A stretch of DNA of 64,000 bases from Bordetella sp. 02P26C-1 (GTDB lineage: Bacteria > Pseudomonadota > Gammaproteobacteria > Burkholderiales > Burkholderiaceae_B), in the NCBI RefSeq assembly GCF_009763255.1, contig NZ_WSJB01000018.1, positions 1 through 64,000 on the forward strand, written 5' to 3'. Positions within the stretch are counted from its first letter, which is position 1, and the number at the start of each line of letters is the position of its first letter. The notes under the pieces are model-generated. The model ran no database searches. It saw only the letters and a program-made list of their open reading frames with translations, and was not told the DNA's origin. A program made the position numbers and the translations under genes. Positions 1-8,466 of this stretch are shown piece by piece.

Positions 1-1
1 A

Positions 2-661
2 CGCCGCAGAATCCCCCGTCCAAACCACGCGCCCCCGCTCCAACACCACGTGGTAGTCCGCCAACCCCAGCAACCGTTCCACATACTTATCGATCACCAG
101 AATCGTCTGCCCCGCCTCTCTCAGCGTAGCCAAGCACTGCCAGATCTCTTCCCGCACCAATGGCGCCAGCCCTTCCGTCGCCTCATCCAGAATCAACAAC
201 CGGGGATTCGTCACCAACGCCCGCCCGATTGCCAGCATTTGCTGCTCGCCCCCCGACAGCTGATTCCCCATATTCGAAGCCCGTTCCTTCAACCGAGGGA
301 ACAAGCCGAACACCCGCTCCACCGTCCAAGGCTGCGCGATATCCGGATTGCGCTGCGCCACAAACGCCGTCAGATGCTCACGCACCGTCAGATTCGGAAA
401 ACACTGCCGCCCCTCCGGCACAATCGCCAAGCCCGCGCGCGCAATCCGATCCGGCGCCCACCCGCCAATATCCTGCCCCGCGAAGCGGACAGACCCCGCC
501 CGCAACGGCAACTGCCCGAACATCGTCTTGAGCAGCGTGCTCTTGCCCATCCCGTTGCGCCCCAAGAGCGTCACCACCTGTCCCGCCTGAATCTCCAGAT
601 CCACGCCAAACAGCACCTGGCTCGCACCGTAGCCGCTTTCCACCCCGCGCATGCTCAACAT
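2..661 (-). CDS. livF: Branched-chain amino acid-type ABC transporter ATPase, LivF-like (3' end cut by window edge)
   Basis: This is the second ATPase of a hydrophobic amino-acid (HAAT) importer. It powers uptake together with LivG on the inner face of the inner membrane. Reading the minus strand, the protein starts MLSMRGVESGYG. It carries a Walker A motif (GRNGMGKST, about residues 38-46), a Q-loop region, the signature LSGGEQQMLAIGRAL and Walker B LLILDEATEGL, the last typical of LivF. The ATG overlaps the TGA of livG, so the two are translationally coupled. About 220 codons are present. LivF is usually 233-240 residues, so only a short C-terminal tail is lost beyond position 1. The true substrate is not readable from the ATPase. 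Confidence 0.93.
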   Translation of the reverse strand, partial: MLSMRGVESGYGASQVLFGVDLEIQAGQVVTLLGRNGMGKSTLLKTMFGQLPLRAGSVRFAGQDIGGWAPDRIARAGLAIVPEGRQCFPNLTVREHLTAFVAQRNPDIAQPWTVERVFGLFPRLKERASNMGNQLSGGEQQMLAIGRALVTNPRLLILDEATEGLAPLVREEIWQCLATLREAGQTILVIDKYVERLLGLADYHVVLERGRVVWTGDSAA

Positions 662-1467
662 GATGCTTGCTCCCGCGCGCGCGCCACGCCGCCATGCTCC
701 GCGTCGTCATCGCCCAGATATGCTCGCCGCACCTCCGGATTCGCGCGAATCTCATCCGGCGTCCCCGTCGCAATGACGCGCCCATACACCAACACCGAAA
801 TCCGATCCGCCAACCGAAACACGGCCTGCATATCATGTTCCACCAACAACATCGCCGCCTGCCCGCGCATCGACTCGATCAGATCCGTCAACCGCAAGGT
901 CTCATCCGGCCCCATCCCCGCCATGGGTTCATCCAATAGCAACACCCGTGGCCGCGCCGCCAAGGCCAGCGCAAACTCCAGCTTGCGCTGCTCGCCATGC
1001 GGCAACGTGCCTGCAGGACGATCCAGCACATCGTCATCCAAGGCGCACTGTCGCGCCAACTCGTGCGCCACGTCATAAAGCCGTGCGTCCGCCGCGCGCG
1101 GTTTCCAGAACCGGAAGCTGCTGCCCGCATGCGCCTGCGCCGCCAGCAACAAGTTATCCCGCACGCTAAACGACTTAAAGATGTTGGTGATCTGATACGA
1201 ACGCGACAACCCTGCCGCGACCCGTTGATGCGCATTCATCCGCGTCACGTCCACGCCACCCAACACCAGCGTGCCCTCATCGGCCGGCAAGGTGCCAGAC
1301 AACAGATGAATCAGCGTCGATTTCCCCGCGCCATTCGGCCCGATCAAGGCGTGAATCTCACCTGGGCGCAGTGACAACGACACATGGTCCGTTGCCAACA
1401 ACGCTCCAAAGCGACGCACCAGCCCGGTGGCTTGCAGCACCGTTCCCGTTTCCGCAACAACGCTCAT
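655..1467 (-). CDS. livG: Branched-chain amino acid-type ABC transporter ATPase, LivG-like
   Basis: First ATPase of the HAAT importer, 270 residues from the ATG at 1467. That start (MSVVAETGTVLQATG) overlaps the livM stop in an ATGA arrangement, so it is preferred over the longer open frame reaching into livM. Visible motifs are Walker A GPNGAGKST, the LivG-type stretch ITNIFKSFSVRDN after the Q-loop, a degenerate signature (LPHGEQRKLEFALAL) and Walker B VLLLDEPMAGMG. The long region between Walker A and signature is normal for LivG. It lies in a tightly packed operon with livH, livM and livF, and loss of any one would break the importer. The family call is very secure; the substrate is not. 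Confidence 0.95.
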   Translation of the reverse strand: MSVVAETGTVLQATGLVRRFGALLATDHVSLSLRPGEIHALIGPNGAGKSTLIHLLSGTLPADEGTLVLGGVDVTRMNAHQRVAAGLSRSYQITNIFKSFSVRDNLLLAAQAHAGSSFRFWKPRAADARLYDVAHELARQCALDDDVLDRPAGTLPHGEQRKLEFALALAARPRVLLLDEPMAGMGPDETLRLTDLIESMRGQAAMLLVEHDMQAVFRLADRISVLVYGRVIATGTPDEIRANPEVRRAYLGDDDAEHGGVARAREQASC

Positions 1468-2420
1468 GGCCGCTCTCCCCGTGCAGAAGACCCGCTCATC
1501 CACGGCCCAAACAACCCAGCGATTCCGCGCGGCGCGCCAAACACCACGCACAACAGCAGAATGCCCAACGGCAGATGCCAATATTCCGTCCACATGCGCA
1601 GCACTTCCTCCAGCGCCAGCATCACCACCGCGCCCACCACCCCGCCGTAGCGCAGCCCGATACCGCCCACCAGCACCATCACCAGCAGATTCGCCGATTG
1701 CGTCCAATGCATGAGGCTAGGCGAGATAAAGAGATTGTGATTGGCCAGCAGGGCACCTGCCAGACCCGCGAATGCGCCACTGATCACAAAGGCGACGAGC
1801 TTGATGCGATACACCGGATAGCCCAACGATTCCATCCGCGATTCGTTTTCGCGTATCCCTTGCAAGGCCATGCCAAATCGTGAATTCACCAGGCGCCCGA
1901 ACGCCCACATCGATAGCGCGAACAACACCAGCACCACGTAATAAAAGCTGTTGCTGTTGGCCAGATCGATACCAGGCAGCGTCGAATAGCCGGCCATATT
2001 CAGACCATCCTCGCCACCGTACTGCCGCAACGAGATGAACACATAGAACACCATCTGTGCGAAGGCCAGCGTGATCATGATGAAGTACACGCCACGCGTG
2101 CGTAACGACACCGCGCCGATCAGCAGCGCCAGCACCGCGGCCAACCCCGCCGCGGCGGGCCACGAAATCAACCCGGCCTGCACTCCCGAGGCTTCGAGTA
2201 TGCCCACCACATAGGCCCCCGCGCCGAAAAACGCCGCGTGCCCCAGCGCCACCATGCCCCCATAGCCCAGGATCAGATTCAAGCTCGTCGCCGCCAGCGC
2301 ATAGATCAGCACCCGCCGAACGACCGACACATAAAAATCCATATCCAGGGCTTCGGCCACCCACGGAAACACCGCCAGTGCCGCCAACAGCACCCAAGTC
2401 ACAATCAAGGATCTACGCAT
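1464..2420 (-). CDS. livM: Branched-chain amino acid-type ABC permease, LivM-like
   Basis: Second permease subunit of the importer, 318 residues, an inner-membrane protein with about eight to ten hydrophobic helices. The family's diagnostic stretch is visible near residue 50 (NLILGYGGMVALGHAAFFG), as is the EAA-like cytoplasmic loop around GIRENESRMESLGYPVYRIK, which contacts the ATPases. Its length matches the family. It starts 3 bases after the livH stop and overlaps livG by 4 bases, so the four membrane/ATPase genes form one translational unit. It pairs with LivH to form the channel. Confidence 0.95.
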   Translation of the reverse strand: MRRSLIVTWVLLAALAVFPWVAEALDMDFYVSVVRRVLIYALAATSLNLILGYGGMVALGHAAFFGAGAYVVGILEASGVQAGLISWPAAAGLAAVLALLIGAVSLRTRGVYFIMITLAFAQMVFYVFISLRQYGGEDGLNMAGYSTLPGIDLANSNSFYYVVLVLFALSMWAFGRLVNSRFGMALQGIRENESRMESLGYPVYRIKLVAFVISGAFAGLAGALLANHNLFISPSLMHWTQSANLLVMVLVGGIGLRYGGVVGAVVMLALEEVLRMWTEYWHLPLGILLLCVVFGAPRGIAGLFGPWMSGSSARGERP

Positions 2421-2423
2421 CGC

Positions 2424-3338
2424 TCACCCACGCGCCGGAAACAGCCCGGCCGGCCGGAATACCAGCACCACGGCCATGAGCACATAAATAGAAATCGCCG
2501 CCAGCGTCGCCGCCAACCCCGAGGCCACCGCCGGTGGCAGCACCTCGCGCAACAACATCGGCAGAAACGCGCGGCCCGCCGTATCGACCATGCCGACCAG
2601 CAATGCGCCGACAAAGGCACCACGTATGGACCCGATGCCGCCTATCACGATGCACACGAGCACGAGGATCAGGATTTCCTCGCCCATGCCAATCTGCACC
2701 GCCGTGATCGGACCCAACAACGCGCCCGCAACGGCAGCCAGCATCGCCCCCAGCGTGAACACACCGAGAAACAGCAAGGGTACGCGCACGCCCATTAACG
2801 TAGCCATCTGACGATTCGACGCCCCGGCGCGCACCAGCACACCGGCGCGGGTGCGCGTGACAAACCAGTACAGCCCCACGGCCGCAGCCAGACCACAACC
2901 GATAATCAGTAGCCGATACGCGGGATACATCAGATCCGGCAACAAACGCACGGGCCCAGACAACGCGGCGGGCAGGTTCAACATCACCGGCGCGGGTCCC
3001 CACACCATCTTTACCAAATCATTGGCGATCAGTATGACGGCATATGTGCCTAATACCTGAGCCAAATGGTCCCGTACGGCCAGCCGCCGTATCAGCAGAT
3101 GTTCCAGCACCAGCCCCACGATCCCCGTGGCGACGGCGGCCACCACCACGGCCGCGACAAACGAACCGGTGCGCTGCATGGTCTCGGCCGCCACGTAGGC
3201 GCCCGCCATATACAAGGACCCATGCGCCAGGTTCATGATGTCCATGATCCCGAACACCAGCGTCAGTCCCGCGGCAATCAAAAACAGCATCAGCCCAAAC
3301 TGCAGGCCGTTTAACAATTGCTCGACTACAAGCGTCAT
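2424..3338 (-). CDS. livH: Branched-chain amino acid-type ABC permease, LivH-like
   Basis: First permease subunit of the importer, 304 residues. The N-terminus (LLNGLQFGLMLFLIAAGLTLVFGIMDIMNLAHGS) has the LivH hallmark motif GLTLVFG-x-M-x-x-x-NLAHG at about residues 23-40. The conserved loop ASNRQMATLMGVRV near residue 180 corresponds to the ATPase-contact loop. Several hydrophobic segments follow, ending VFRPAGLFPARG as is usual for the family. It is separated from the upstream binding-protein gene by 54 bases that hold a strong hairpin, so its expression may be lower than that of the binding protein. Confidence 0.95.
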   Translation of the reverse strand: MTLVVEQLLNGLQFGLMLFLIAAGLTLVFGIMDIMNLAHGSLYMAGAYVAAETMQRTGSFVAAVVVAAVATGIVGLVLEHLLIRRLAVRDHLAQVLGTYAVILIANDLVKMVWGPAPVMLNLPAALSGPVRLLPDLMYPAYRLLIIGCGLAAAVGLYWFVTRTRAGVLVRAGASNRQMATLMGVRVPLLFLGVFTLGAMLAAVAGALLGPITAVQIGMGEEILILVLVCIVIGGIGSIRGAFVGALLVGMVDTAGRAFLPMLLREVLPPAVASGLAATLAAISIYVLMAVVLVFRPAGLFPARG

Positions 3339-3355
3339 GAAACGTATCCCCAGTG

Positions 3356-3379
3356 CCGCGGGCCGGTTCGGGCCCGCGG
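3356..3379 (-). terminator. Intercistronic GC-rich hairpin between livK and livH
   Basis: A perfect 9-base-pair inverted repeat (CCGCGGGCC at 3356-3364 and GGCCCGCGG at 3371-3379) with a 6-base loop lies in the 54-base gap between the binding-protein stop and livH. There is no T-run after it on the minus strand. It therefore looks more like an attenuator or mRNA-stabilising 3' structure for the livK message than a full terminator. A hairpin at this place is a known way to make more binding protein than permease. Confidence 0.55.
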
Positions 3380-3392
3380 GCGGTTGCCATGG

Positions 3393-4556
3393 TTACAGCT
3401 TGCACTGCCCCACGTATACGTCTTGATAGTCGTCGAAGACTTTTTCTACGAGCTTGTTGGTAATGCGTCCGTCGCCGTCTTTTTCGATGACGCGCAGGTA
3501 ATAGGCCTGGATCGGGTAGTTGTTCTTGCCGTAGGTGAACTTGCCGCGCACCGAGGGGTAATCGGCCTTGGCCAGTGCGGCAATGATGGCGTCACGGTCG
3601 CTGGCCTTGCCGCCGGCTTGCTTGACGGCGGCGTCCATGGCCATGATCACGTCATACGCCTGAGCCGCGTACACCGACGGGTAACGGCCACCGTATTCCT
3701 TGCGGAAGGCTTCGACGAACTGCTTGTTTTGCGGCACGTCCAGATCGTGCGCCCATTGCGCGGTGTTGTACATGCCGAGCATGGGCTCGCCCACGGCCTG
3801 AATCACGTCCTCGTCAGCCGAGAACCCCGGGCCGATGAGCTTGATGTTTTCCGACAAGCCGGTCGAGACGAACTGCTTGACGAAATTGATGCCCATGCCG
3901 CCCGGCAGGAAGATGAACACCGCATCCGGCTTGGCCGCGCGGATTTGCGCGAGTTCGGCGGCGTAGTCAAGCTGGCCGAGTTTGGTGTAGACCTCTTCGG
4001 CCACGTCGGTTTTATAGCCGCGCTTGAAACCGGCCAGCGCGTCCTTGCCCGCCGGATAATCGGGGGCCATGATCAGGACTTTCTTGAAGCCTTTGTCGGC
4101 CGCGACCTTGCCGGCTGCCTCGTGAAACGCATCGTTCTGATAGGAGGTACCGAACCAGTAAGGATTGCAACGTTCCCCGGCGAACTGGCTGGGGCCCGGG
4201 TTATTGGAGAGGTACGGCACCTTGGCCGCGAAGAGCGCGGGACCTACCGCGAGCGCCACGTTAGAGCCGATCGGGCCCGTGAAGAAATCGATCTTGTCGC
4301 GCTGGATATAACGCGAAACCAACTGGCGGGCCTGATCGGGATTGCCGCCCATATCCGTCTGCAGAAACTCAGCGGGCTGTCCGCCCAGCTTGCCGCCCAG
4401 CTGCTTGATCGCCAGATTGAAGCCATCGCGGGCCTCGGCGCCCAGCGCGGAAAACGGGCCCGATATATCATTAGCAATTCCGACCTTGACCGGGTCGGCG
4501 ACAGATAAAGCGGGCAGCAGCGCAGCAGCGGCCACCAGGGAAGTCAAGAAACGCAT
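3393..4556 (-). CDS. Periplasmic substrate-binding protein of the Liv-type ABC transporter
   Basis: 387 residues, first gene of the operon. The signal peptide is MRFLTSLVAAAALLPALSVA, with cleavage predicted around residue 20. The mature start PVKVGIANDISGPFSALG is the classic Leu/Ile/Val-binding-protein-type (Peripla_BP_6) opening. Two lobes follow, and an internal Cys (GERCNPYWFG, about residue 140) could pair with the Cys near the C-terminus (YVGQCKL). Members of this group next to MarR regulators often bind aromatic or other carboxylic acids rather than branched-chain amino acids. That is inference, so no livK symbol is given. It is divergent from the MarR gene. Confidence 0.9.
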   Translation of the reverse strand: MRFLTSLVAAAALLPALSVADPVKVGIANDISGPFSALGAEARDGFNLAIKQLGGKLGGQPAEFLQTDMGGNPDQARQLVSRYIQRDKIDFFTGPIGSNVALAVGPALFAAKVPYLSNNPGPSQFAGERCNPYWFGTSYQNDAFHEAAGKVAADKGFKKVLIMAPDYPAGKDALAGFKRGYKTDVAEEVYTKLGQLDYAAELAQIRAAKPDAVFIFLPGGMGINFVKQFVSTGLSENIKLIGPGFSADEDVIQAVGEPMLGMYNTAQWAHDLDVPQNKQFVEAFRKEYGGRYPSVYAAQAYDVIMAMDAAVKQAGGKASDRDAIIAALAKADYPSVRGKFTYGKNNYPIQAYYLRVIEKDGDGRITNKLVEKVFDDYQDVYVGQCKL

Positions 4557-4696
4557 CGATATACTCCTTGCGCGAGCCGCGCGGCGGACATTTTTTATCA
4601 GTTAGGCGAAAGCGTTTACCGCAAAGGCCAGCGAGCATGCGGACCCCTTGCAACGCAAACACCACTGGCATGGCGCATAGTTTAGGTTTAAAGTAT

Positions 4697-4714
4697 CTAG
4701 CCCGACAAGACTAG
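4697..4714. promoter_or_regulatory. Possible MarR operator in the livK/marR divergent region
   Basis: The 190-base gap between the divergent binding-protein and MarR genes contains a locally AT-rich stretch (about 4679-4735). Within it, CTAG at 4697-4700 and CTAG at 4711-4714 form an imperfect dyad (CTAG-N10-CTAG). MarR proteins usually bind 16-20 base imperfect palindromes in their own divergent promoter, so this is the best visible candidate. A weak minus-strand promoter overlaps it (TTGTCG-N18-TAAACT by eye). No experimental support exists. Confidence 0.3.
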
Positions 4715-4746
4715 GGTTTTTACCGAGATTCGCCCCTCGCCATATC

Positions 4747-5238
4747 ATGACCGACTTGCCCGACCTGGAATCCCGCGCCGCTCCCGAGGACCATCACGCG
4801 TTGCGTTTGTGGCTGCGTATGCTGACCTGCTGCAACCTGATCGAATCCGAGATCCGCACGCGCCTGCGCACGGAATTCGACACGACGCTACCGCGTTTCG
4901 ACTTGATGGCCCAGCTGCAGCGCGCGCCCAAGGGTTTGAAAATGGGCGAGCTCTCGCGCCGCATGATGGTGACCAACGGCAATATCACCGGCATCACGGA
5001 TCAGCTCGAAAAAGAAGGCCTGGTCATGCGGCTGAAAGTCGAAACCGACCGGCGCAGCTCGGTGTTGAAACTGACTCCGCAGGGACGTCGTACCTTTTCC
5101 CGCATGGCGCGCGCGCATGAGCGCTGGGTCAAAGCCATGTTCGCGGATCTGCCGGAAGACCATCGCGACGCCATGTATCAAGCGCTGGGCGAATTAAAGT
5201 TGCAAATCGTCGCCCGGCGTCCAGACTCCGCTCGGTGA
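4747..5238 (+). CDS. MarR family transcriptional regulator
   Basis: 163 residues. The central winged helix-turn-helix is clear: LKMGELSRRMMVTNGNITGITDQLEKEGLV (recognition helix about residues 78-100), followed by the wing MRLKVETDRRSSVLKLTPQGRRTF with the conserved D-R-R-S pattern. N- and C-terminal helices would form the dimer interface. It is transcribed away from the Liv-type importer, and MarR proteins commonly repress a divergent neighbour until a small, often aromatic, ligand binds. The ligand here is unknown. Downstream argJ is 79 bases away and probably separate. Confidence 0.92.
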   Translation: MTDLPDLESRAAPEDHHALRLWLRMLTCCNLIESEIRTRLRTEFDTTLPRFDLMAQLQRAPKGLKMGELSRRMMVTNGNITGITDQLEKEGLVMRLKVETDRRSSVLKLTPQGRRTFSRMARAHERWVKAMFADLPEDHRDAMYQALGELKLQIVARRPDSAR

Positions 5239-5317
5239 TGGTGGGATAATAGAGGGATAACCCGCAGTTGCCGCGGGCTACCCCCTTCATTTTCCGCCAA
5301 GCCACAGAGACGAAGTC

Positions 5318-6544
5318 ATGGCCGTTAATCTGCAGATTCCTTCAGAATCCGAAATATTTCCCGTTGCCGGTGTTGAAATCGGCGTCACCGAAGCCGGCAT
5401 CCGCAAGGCCAACCGACGCGATCTGACTGTTTTCCGCCTGGCGCCGGGCTCGAACGTGGCCGGCGTTTTCACCCGTAACCGTTTCCGCGCTGCGCCCGTG
5501 CAAGTCTGCGAGGCCCACCTCGCCGCCGGCGGCCCGATCCGGGCGCTGGTCATTAATACCGGCAATGCCAACGCGGGCACCGGCTCTGAAGGTCTGAAGA
5601 ACGCTCAGGAGACCTGCGTGGCGCTGGGCAAACTGCTGCACGTGCCGGCGCAACAAATCCTGCCGTTTTCGACCGGCGTGATTCTCGAACCGCTGCCGCT
5701 GGACCGGCTGACCGCTGGCCTGCCCGGCGCGATCGACAAGCTCGGTCCGGATCAATGGTTCAACGCCGCCTACGGCATCATGACCACCGACACGCAGCCC
5801 AAGATTCATTCGCAGCGCGTGCAGATCGACGGCAAGACCGTCACGTTCACCGGCATCAGCAAGGGCGCGGGCATGATCCGCCCGAACATGGCCACGATGC
5901 TGAGCTTTCTGGCCACCGATGCGGGCATCGCACAACCGCTGCTGCGCAAGCTGGCCGTCGACATCGCCAACCGTTCGTTTAACCGCATCACCGTCGATGG
6001 CGACACCTCGACGAACGACTCGTTCATCATCATCGCGACCGGTCAGTCGGGCGTGGAGATCAACAGCGAGTCAGATCCCCACTACCAAGCCGTGCGCGAG
6101 GCGTTGACCACCGCCGCCCTGGACCTGGCGCAGAAGATCGTGCGCGACGCCGAGGGCGCGACCAAGTTCATGACGATCCGTGTCGAGGAAGCCAAGTCCA
6201 CCGAGGAAGCGCTCAAGGTCGCCTACGCTGTCGCACACTCGCCGCTGGTCAAGACTGCCTTCTTTGCTTCGGACCCCAACCTGGGCCGTATCCTGGCCGC
6301 CATCGGCTATGCCGGCGTGGACGATCTGGATGTCTCCAAGCTGCGGATGTGGCTGGACGATGTGCTGGTCGCCAAGGATGGCGGACGCAATCCGGATTAC
6401 CAAGAGGCTGACGGCCAGCGCGTCATGAAGCAGGCCGAGATCACGGTACGCATCGCGCTGGCGCGCGGCGACGTGGCCGACACGGTCTACACCTGCGACT
6501 TTTCGCACGAATACGTCAGCATCAACGCCGACTATCGTTCGTAA
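5318..6544 (+). CDS. argJ: Bifunctional ornithine acetyltransferase / N-acetylglutamate synthase
   Basis: 408 residues, the usual ArgJ length. ArgJ moves the acetyl group from N-acetylornithine to glutamate (recycling step of arginine synthesis), and in bifunctional members also acetylates glutamate from acetyl-CoA. The self-cleavage site is visible as [14 protein letters not shown], with the nucleophilic Thr at residue 193. The precursor would split there into alpha and beta chains. Other landmarks are NTGNANAGTG near residue 80, [10 protein letters not shown] near residue 230, and the C-terminal [13 protein letters not shown]. Whether it is mono- or bifunctional cannot be judged by eye. In Bordetella relatives argJ follows secA; here a MarR gene lies upstream. 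Confidence 0.97.
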   Translation: MAVNLQIPSESEIFPVAGVEIGVTEAGIRKANRRDLTVFRLAPGSNVAGVFTRNRFRAAPVQVCEAHLAAGGPIRALVINTGNANAGTGSEGLKNAQETCVALGKLLHVPAQQILPFSTGVILEPLPLDRLTAGLPGAIDKLGPDQWFNAAYGIMTTDTQPKIHSQRVQIDGKTVTFTGISKGAGMIRPNMATMLSFLATDAGIAQPLLRKLAVDIANRSFNRITVDGDTSTNDSFIIIATGQSGVEINSESDPHYQAVREALTTAALDLAQKIVRDAEGATKFMTIRVEEAKSTEEALKVAYAVAHSPLVKTAFFASDPNLGRILAAIGYAGVDDLDVSKLRMWLDDVLVAKDGGRNPDYQEADGQRVMKQAEITVRIALARGDVADTVYTCDFSHEYVSINADYRS

Positions 6545-6594
6545 GTCTCGCGCAGGCTTTGCCGATCTTTTAACGACCCGCAGGAAACAACGAC

Positions 6595-7461
6595 GTGAGT
6601 GCTGCAGATTTTTCGGTTCTGATAGAACGCGCCGAACGGGTGTTGGCGCAGCTGGAAGCCTGGCTGCCCGCCGCCCCGCCAGAGATCGATTGGACGGCCC
6701 ATGCCTATCGCTGGCGTAAACGCGGCGCCCGCGGCTGGCTGGATGCCGTGCGCCACGTGGCACGTATCGATCTGACGGATCTGCAGCATATCGAGCGTCA
6801 AAAAACCATTATTGACCGCAATACGCGTCAATTCCTGCAAGGCAAGCCTGCTAATAACGTCCTGATGACAGGCGCGCGCGGCACGGGCAAAAGCTCGCTG
6901 GTCAAGGCCATGCTCGCGACGTACGGCGAGCAAGGCCTGCGTCTGATTGAAGTGGACAAAACGGACCTGGGTGACTTGGCCGATATCGTCGAACTGGTGG
7001 CGGCAAGGCCCGAGCGCTATATCGTGTTCTGCGACGACCTGTCGTTCGAGGAAGGCGAAGCCGGCTACAAAGCGTTGAAATCCGTGCTGGATGGGTCGGT
7101 ATCGTCCTCCGGCGAGAATGTGCTGATTTACGCGACCTCGAACCGGCGTCACCTGATGCCGGAATACATGAGCGAGAACCTGCAGGCCAAGCATCAGGCC
7201 GATGGCGAGATCCATCCCGGCGAGACCGTGGAAGAGAAAATCTCGCTGTCCGAACGCTTCGGATTGTGGCTGTCGTTTCATCCGTTCAGGCAAGACGATT
7301 ATCTGGACATCGTGTACCACTGGCTGCGCGCGCTGAAGTGCCCGGCGGAGCAGATCGAAGCCAGCCGCACCGAGGCGCTGCAATGGGCGCTGGAACGCGG
7401 TTCGCGTTCGGGACGCGTGGCCTATCAGTTTGCTCGCGACTGGGCCGCGCGCTATGTCTGA
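6595..7461 (+). CDS. DUF815 AAA-type ATP-binding protein
   Basis: 288 residues with a GTG start at 6595. Walker A is GARGTGKSSLVKAM (about residues 95-108), and a Walker B-like segment YIVFCDDLSFEEGE follows near residue 140. A conserved DUF815 block with ATSNRRHLMPEYMSEN lies near residue 180, and the C-terminal lid is RSGRVAYQFARDWAARYV. The family is widespread in proteobacteria as a single-domain AAA ATPase of unknown job. The gene lies 50 bases after argJ and overlaps the following Nudix gene by 8 bases, an order conserved in Bordetella-like genomes. Function is not established. Confidence 0.9.
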   Translation: MSAADFSVLIERAERVLAQLEAWLPAAPPEIDWTAHAYRWRKRGARGWLDAVRHVARIDLTDLQHIERQKTIIDRNTRQFLQGKPANNVLMTGARGTGKSSLVKAMLATYGEQGLRLIEVDKTDLGDLADIVELVAARPERYIVFCDDLSFEEGEAGYKALKSVLDGSVSSSGENVLIYATSNRRHLMPEYMSENLQAKHQADGEIHPGETVEEKISLSERFGLWLSFHPFRQDDYLDIVYHWLRALKCPAEQIEASRTEALQWALERGSRSGRVAYQFARDWAARYV

Positions 7462-8416
7462 GCGCATCATTGATGTCGCCGCCGGCTTGATTCTGCGCCC
7501 CGACGGGCAACTGCTGTTGGGCCAACGGCCCGAGGGCAAACCTTGGTCGGGCTGGTGGGAATTGCCCGGCGGCAAGCTGGAGCCTGGCGAAACCGTGCTA
7601 GAGGCTTTGTCCCGCGAGTTGCAGGAGGAAATCGGCATCGAGGTCACGCAAGCCGTGCCCTGGGTGACCTATGTGCATTCCTATCCGCAGACCACCGTGC
7701 GACTGGCTTTTTGCCGCGTCACCGCCTGGAACGGCGAGCCGCGCGGGCTGGAGAATCAACGTCTGGAATGGGTGGATCCGCGCAACGCGGCAAGCGTGGG
7801 CGAACTGCTGCCGGCTACCCTGCCCCCGCTGCGCTGGTTGCAACTGCCAGAAACCTACGGCATTTCATCGATTGGCGGTCTGGCCGGTGTGCCTGAATTC
7901 CTGCAACGCCTGGAGCGCGCATTGGCACGCGGCTTGAAGCTGGTGCAGCTGCGCGAACCCGATTGGCCCGATGGCGTCGGGGCGACATCGCTGCGCGATG
8001 TGATGCAAAGCGTCGTCAAGCTTTGCCATGCCGCCGGTGCACGGCTATTGATTAATAGTGTGCACCCGGCCGCCTGGTGGCGCATGGCCGATGGCGTGCA
8101 TCTGCGCTGGAGTGACGCCGAGGCCTTGCGCACCCGACCGGAATTGCCCGTAGGCGCGCTCGTTGCGGTCTCGACGCACGACAACAACCAGGTCGTGCAT
8201 GCGCGCGATATGGGCGCGGATTTCGCGGTATTGGGCGCGGTGCTGGAAACGCCCAGCCACCCGGGTCAACCGGGCTTGGGCTGGGACGGGTTCGTGGCCG
8301 CTAATCGCGATGCCGGTTTGCCGGTCTATGCATTGGGCGGTCAGTCCATCGATACCTTGAGCGAGGCGCAACGCCACGGTGCGCATGGTATCGCGGGTAT
8401 TCGAGGCTTGATTTAA
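7454..8416 (+). CDS. Nudix (MutT-like) hydrolase fused to a thiamine-phosphate-synthase-like domain
   Basis: 320 residues from the ATG at 7454 (MSERIIDVAAGLI). An earlier in-frame ATG at 7430 is less likely because it lies deeper in the preceding gene. The first half is a MutT-type Nudix domain with an intact Nudix box, G-x5-E-x7-REL-x-EE-x-G-I at about residues 40-62 (GGKLEPGE...RELQEEIGI), so the metal-binding glutamates are kept. It probably cleans oxidised nucleotides such as 8-oxo-dGTP. The second half (about 150-318) resembles ThiE in overall fold pattern (VQLREPDWP, LLINSVHPAAW, DFAVLGAVLET, PVYALGG). The ThiE phosphate loop is replaced by ETPSHPGQPGLGW, so true ThiE activity is doubtful. 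This fusion is common in betaproteobacteria. Confidence 0.9.
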   Translation: MSERIIDVAAGLILRPDGQLLLGQRPEGKPWSGWWELPGGKLEPGETVLEALSRELQEEIGIEVTQAVPWVTYVHSYPQTTVRLAFCRVTAWNGEPRGLENQRLEWVDPRNAASVGELLPATLPPLRWLQLPETYGISSIGGLAGVPEFLQRLERALARGLKLVQLREPDWPDGVGATSLRDVMQSVVKLCHAAGARLLINSVHPAAWWRMADGVHLRWSDAEALRTRPELPVGALVAVSTHDNNQVVHARDMGADFAVLGAVLETPSHPGQPGLGWDGFVAANRDAGLPVYALGGQSIDTLSEAQRHGAHGIAGIRGLI

Positions 8417-8466
8417 GCCCGCATTTTTCGCCGAGCGCGCACGCCGCTGACGCGGTCGTCTCGCGC

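Noticed and set aside
3318..4508. Open frame of 396 codons opposite the Liv-type binding protein
   Set aside because: Composition (HVVGLDRVV, GRDLAG-like repeats) is that of an antisense shadow. The minus strand encodes a complete binding protein with signal peptide.
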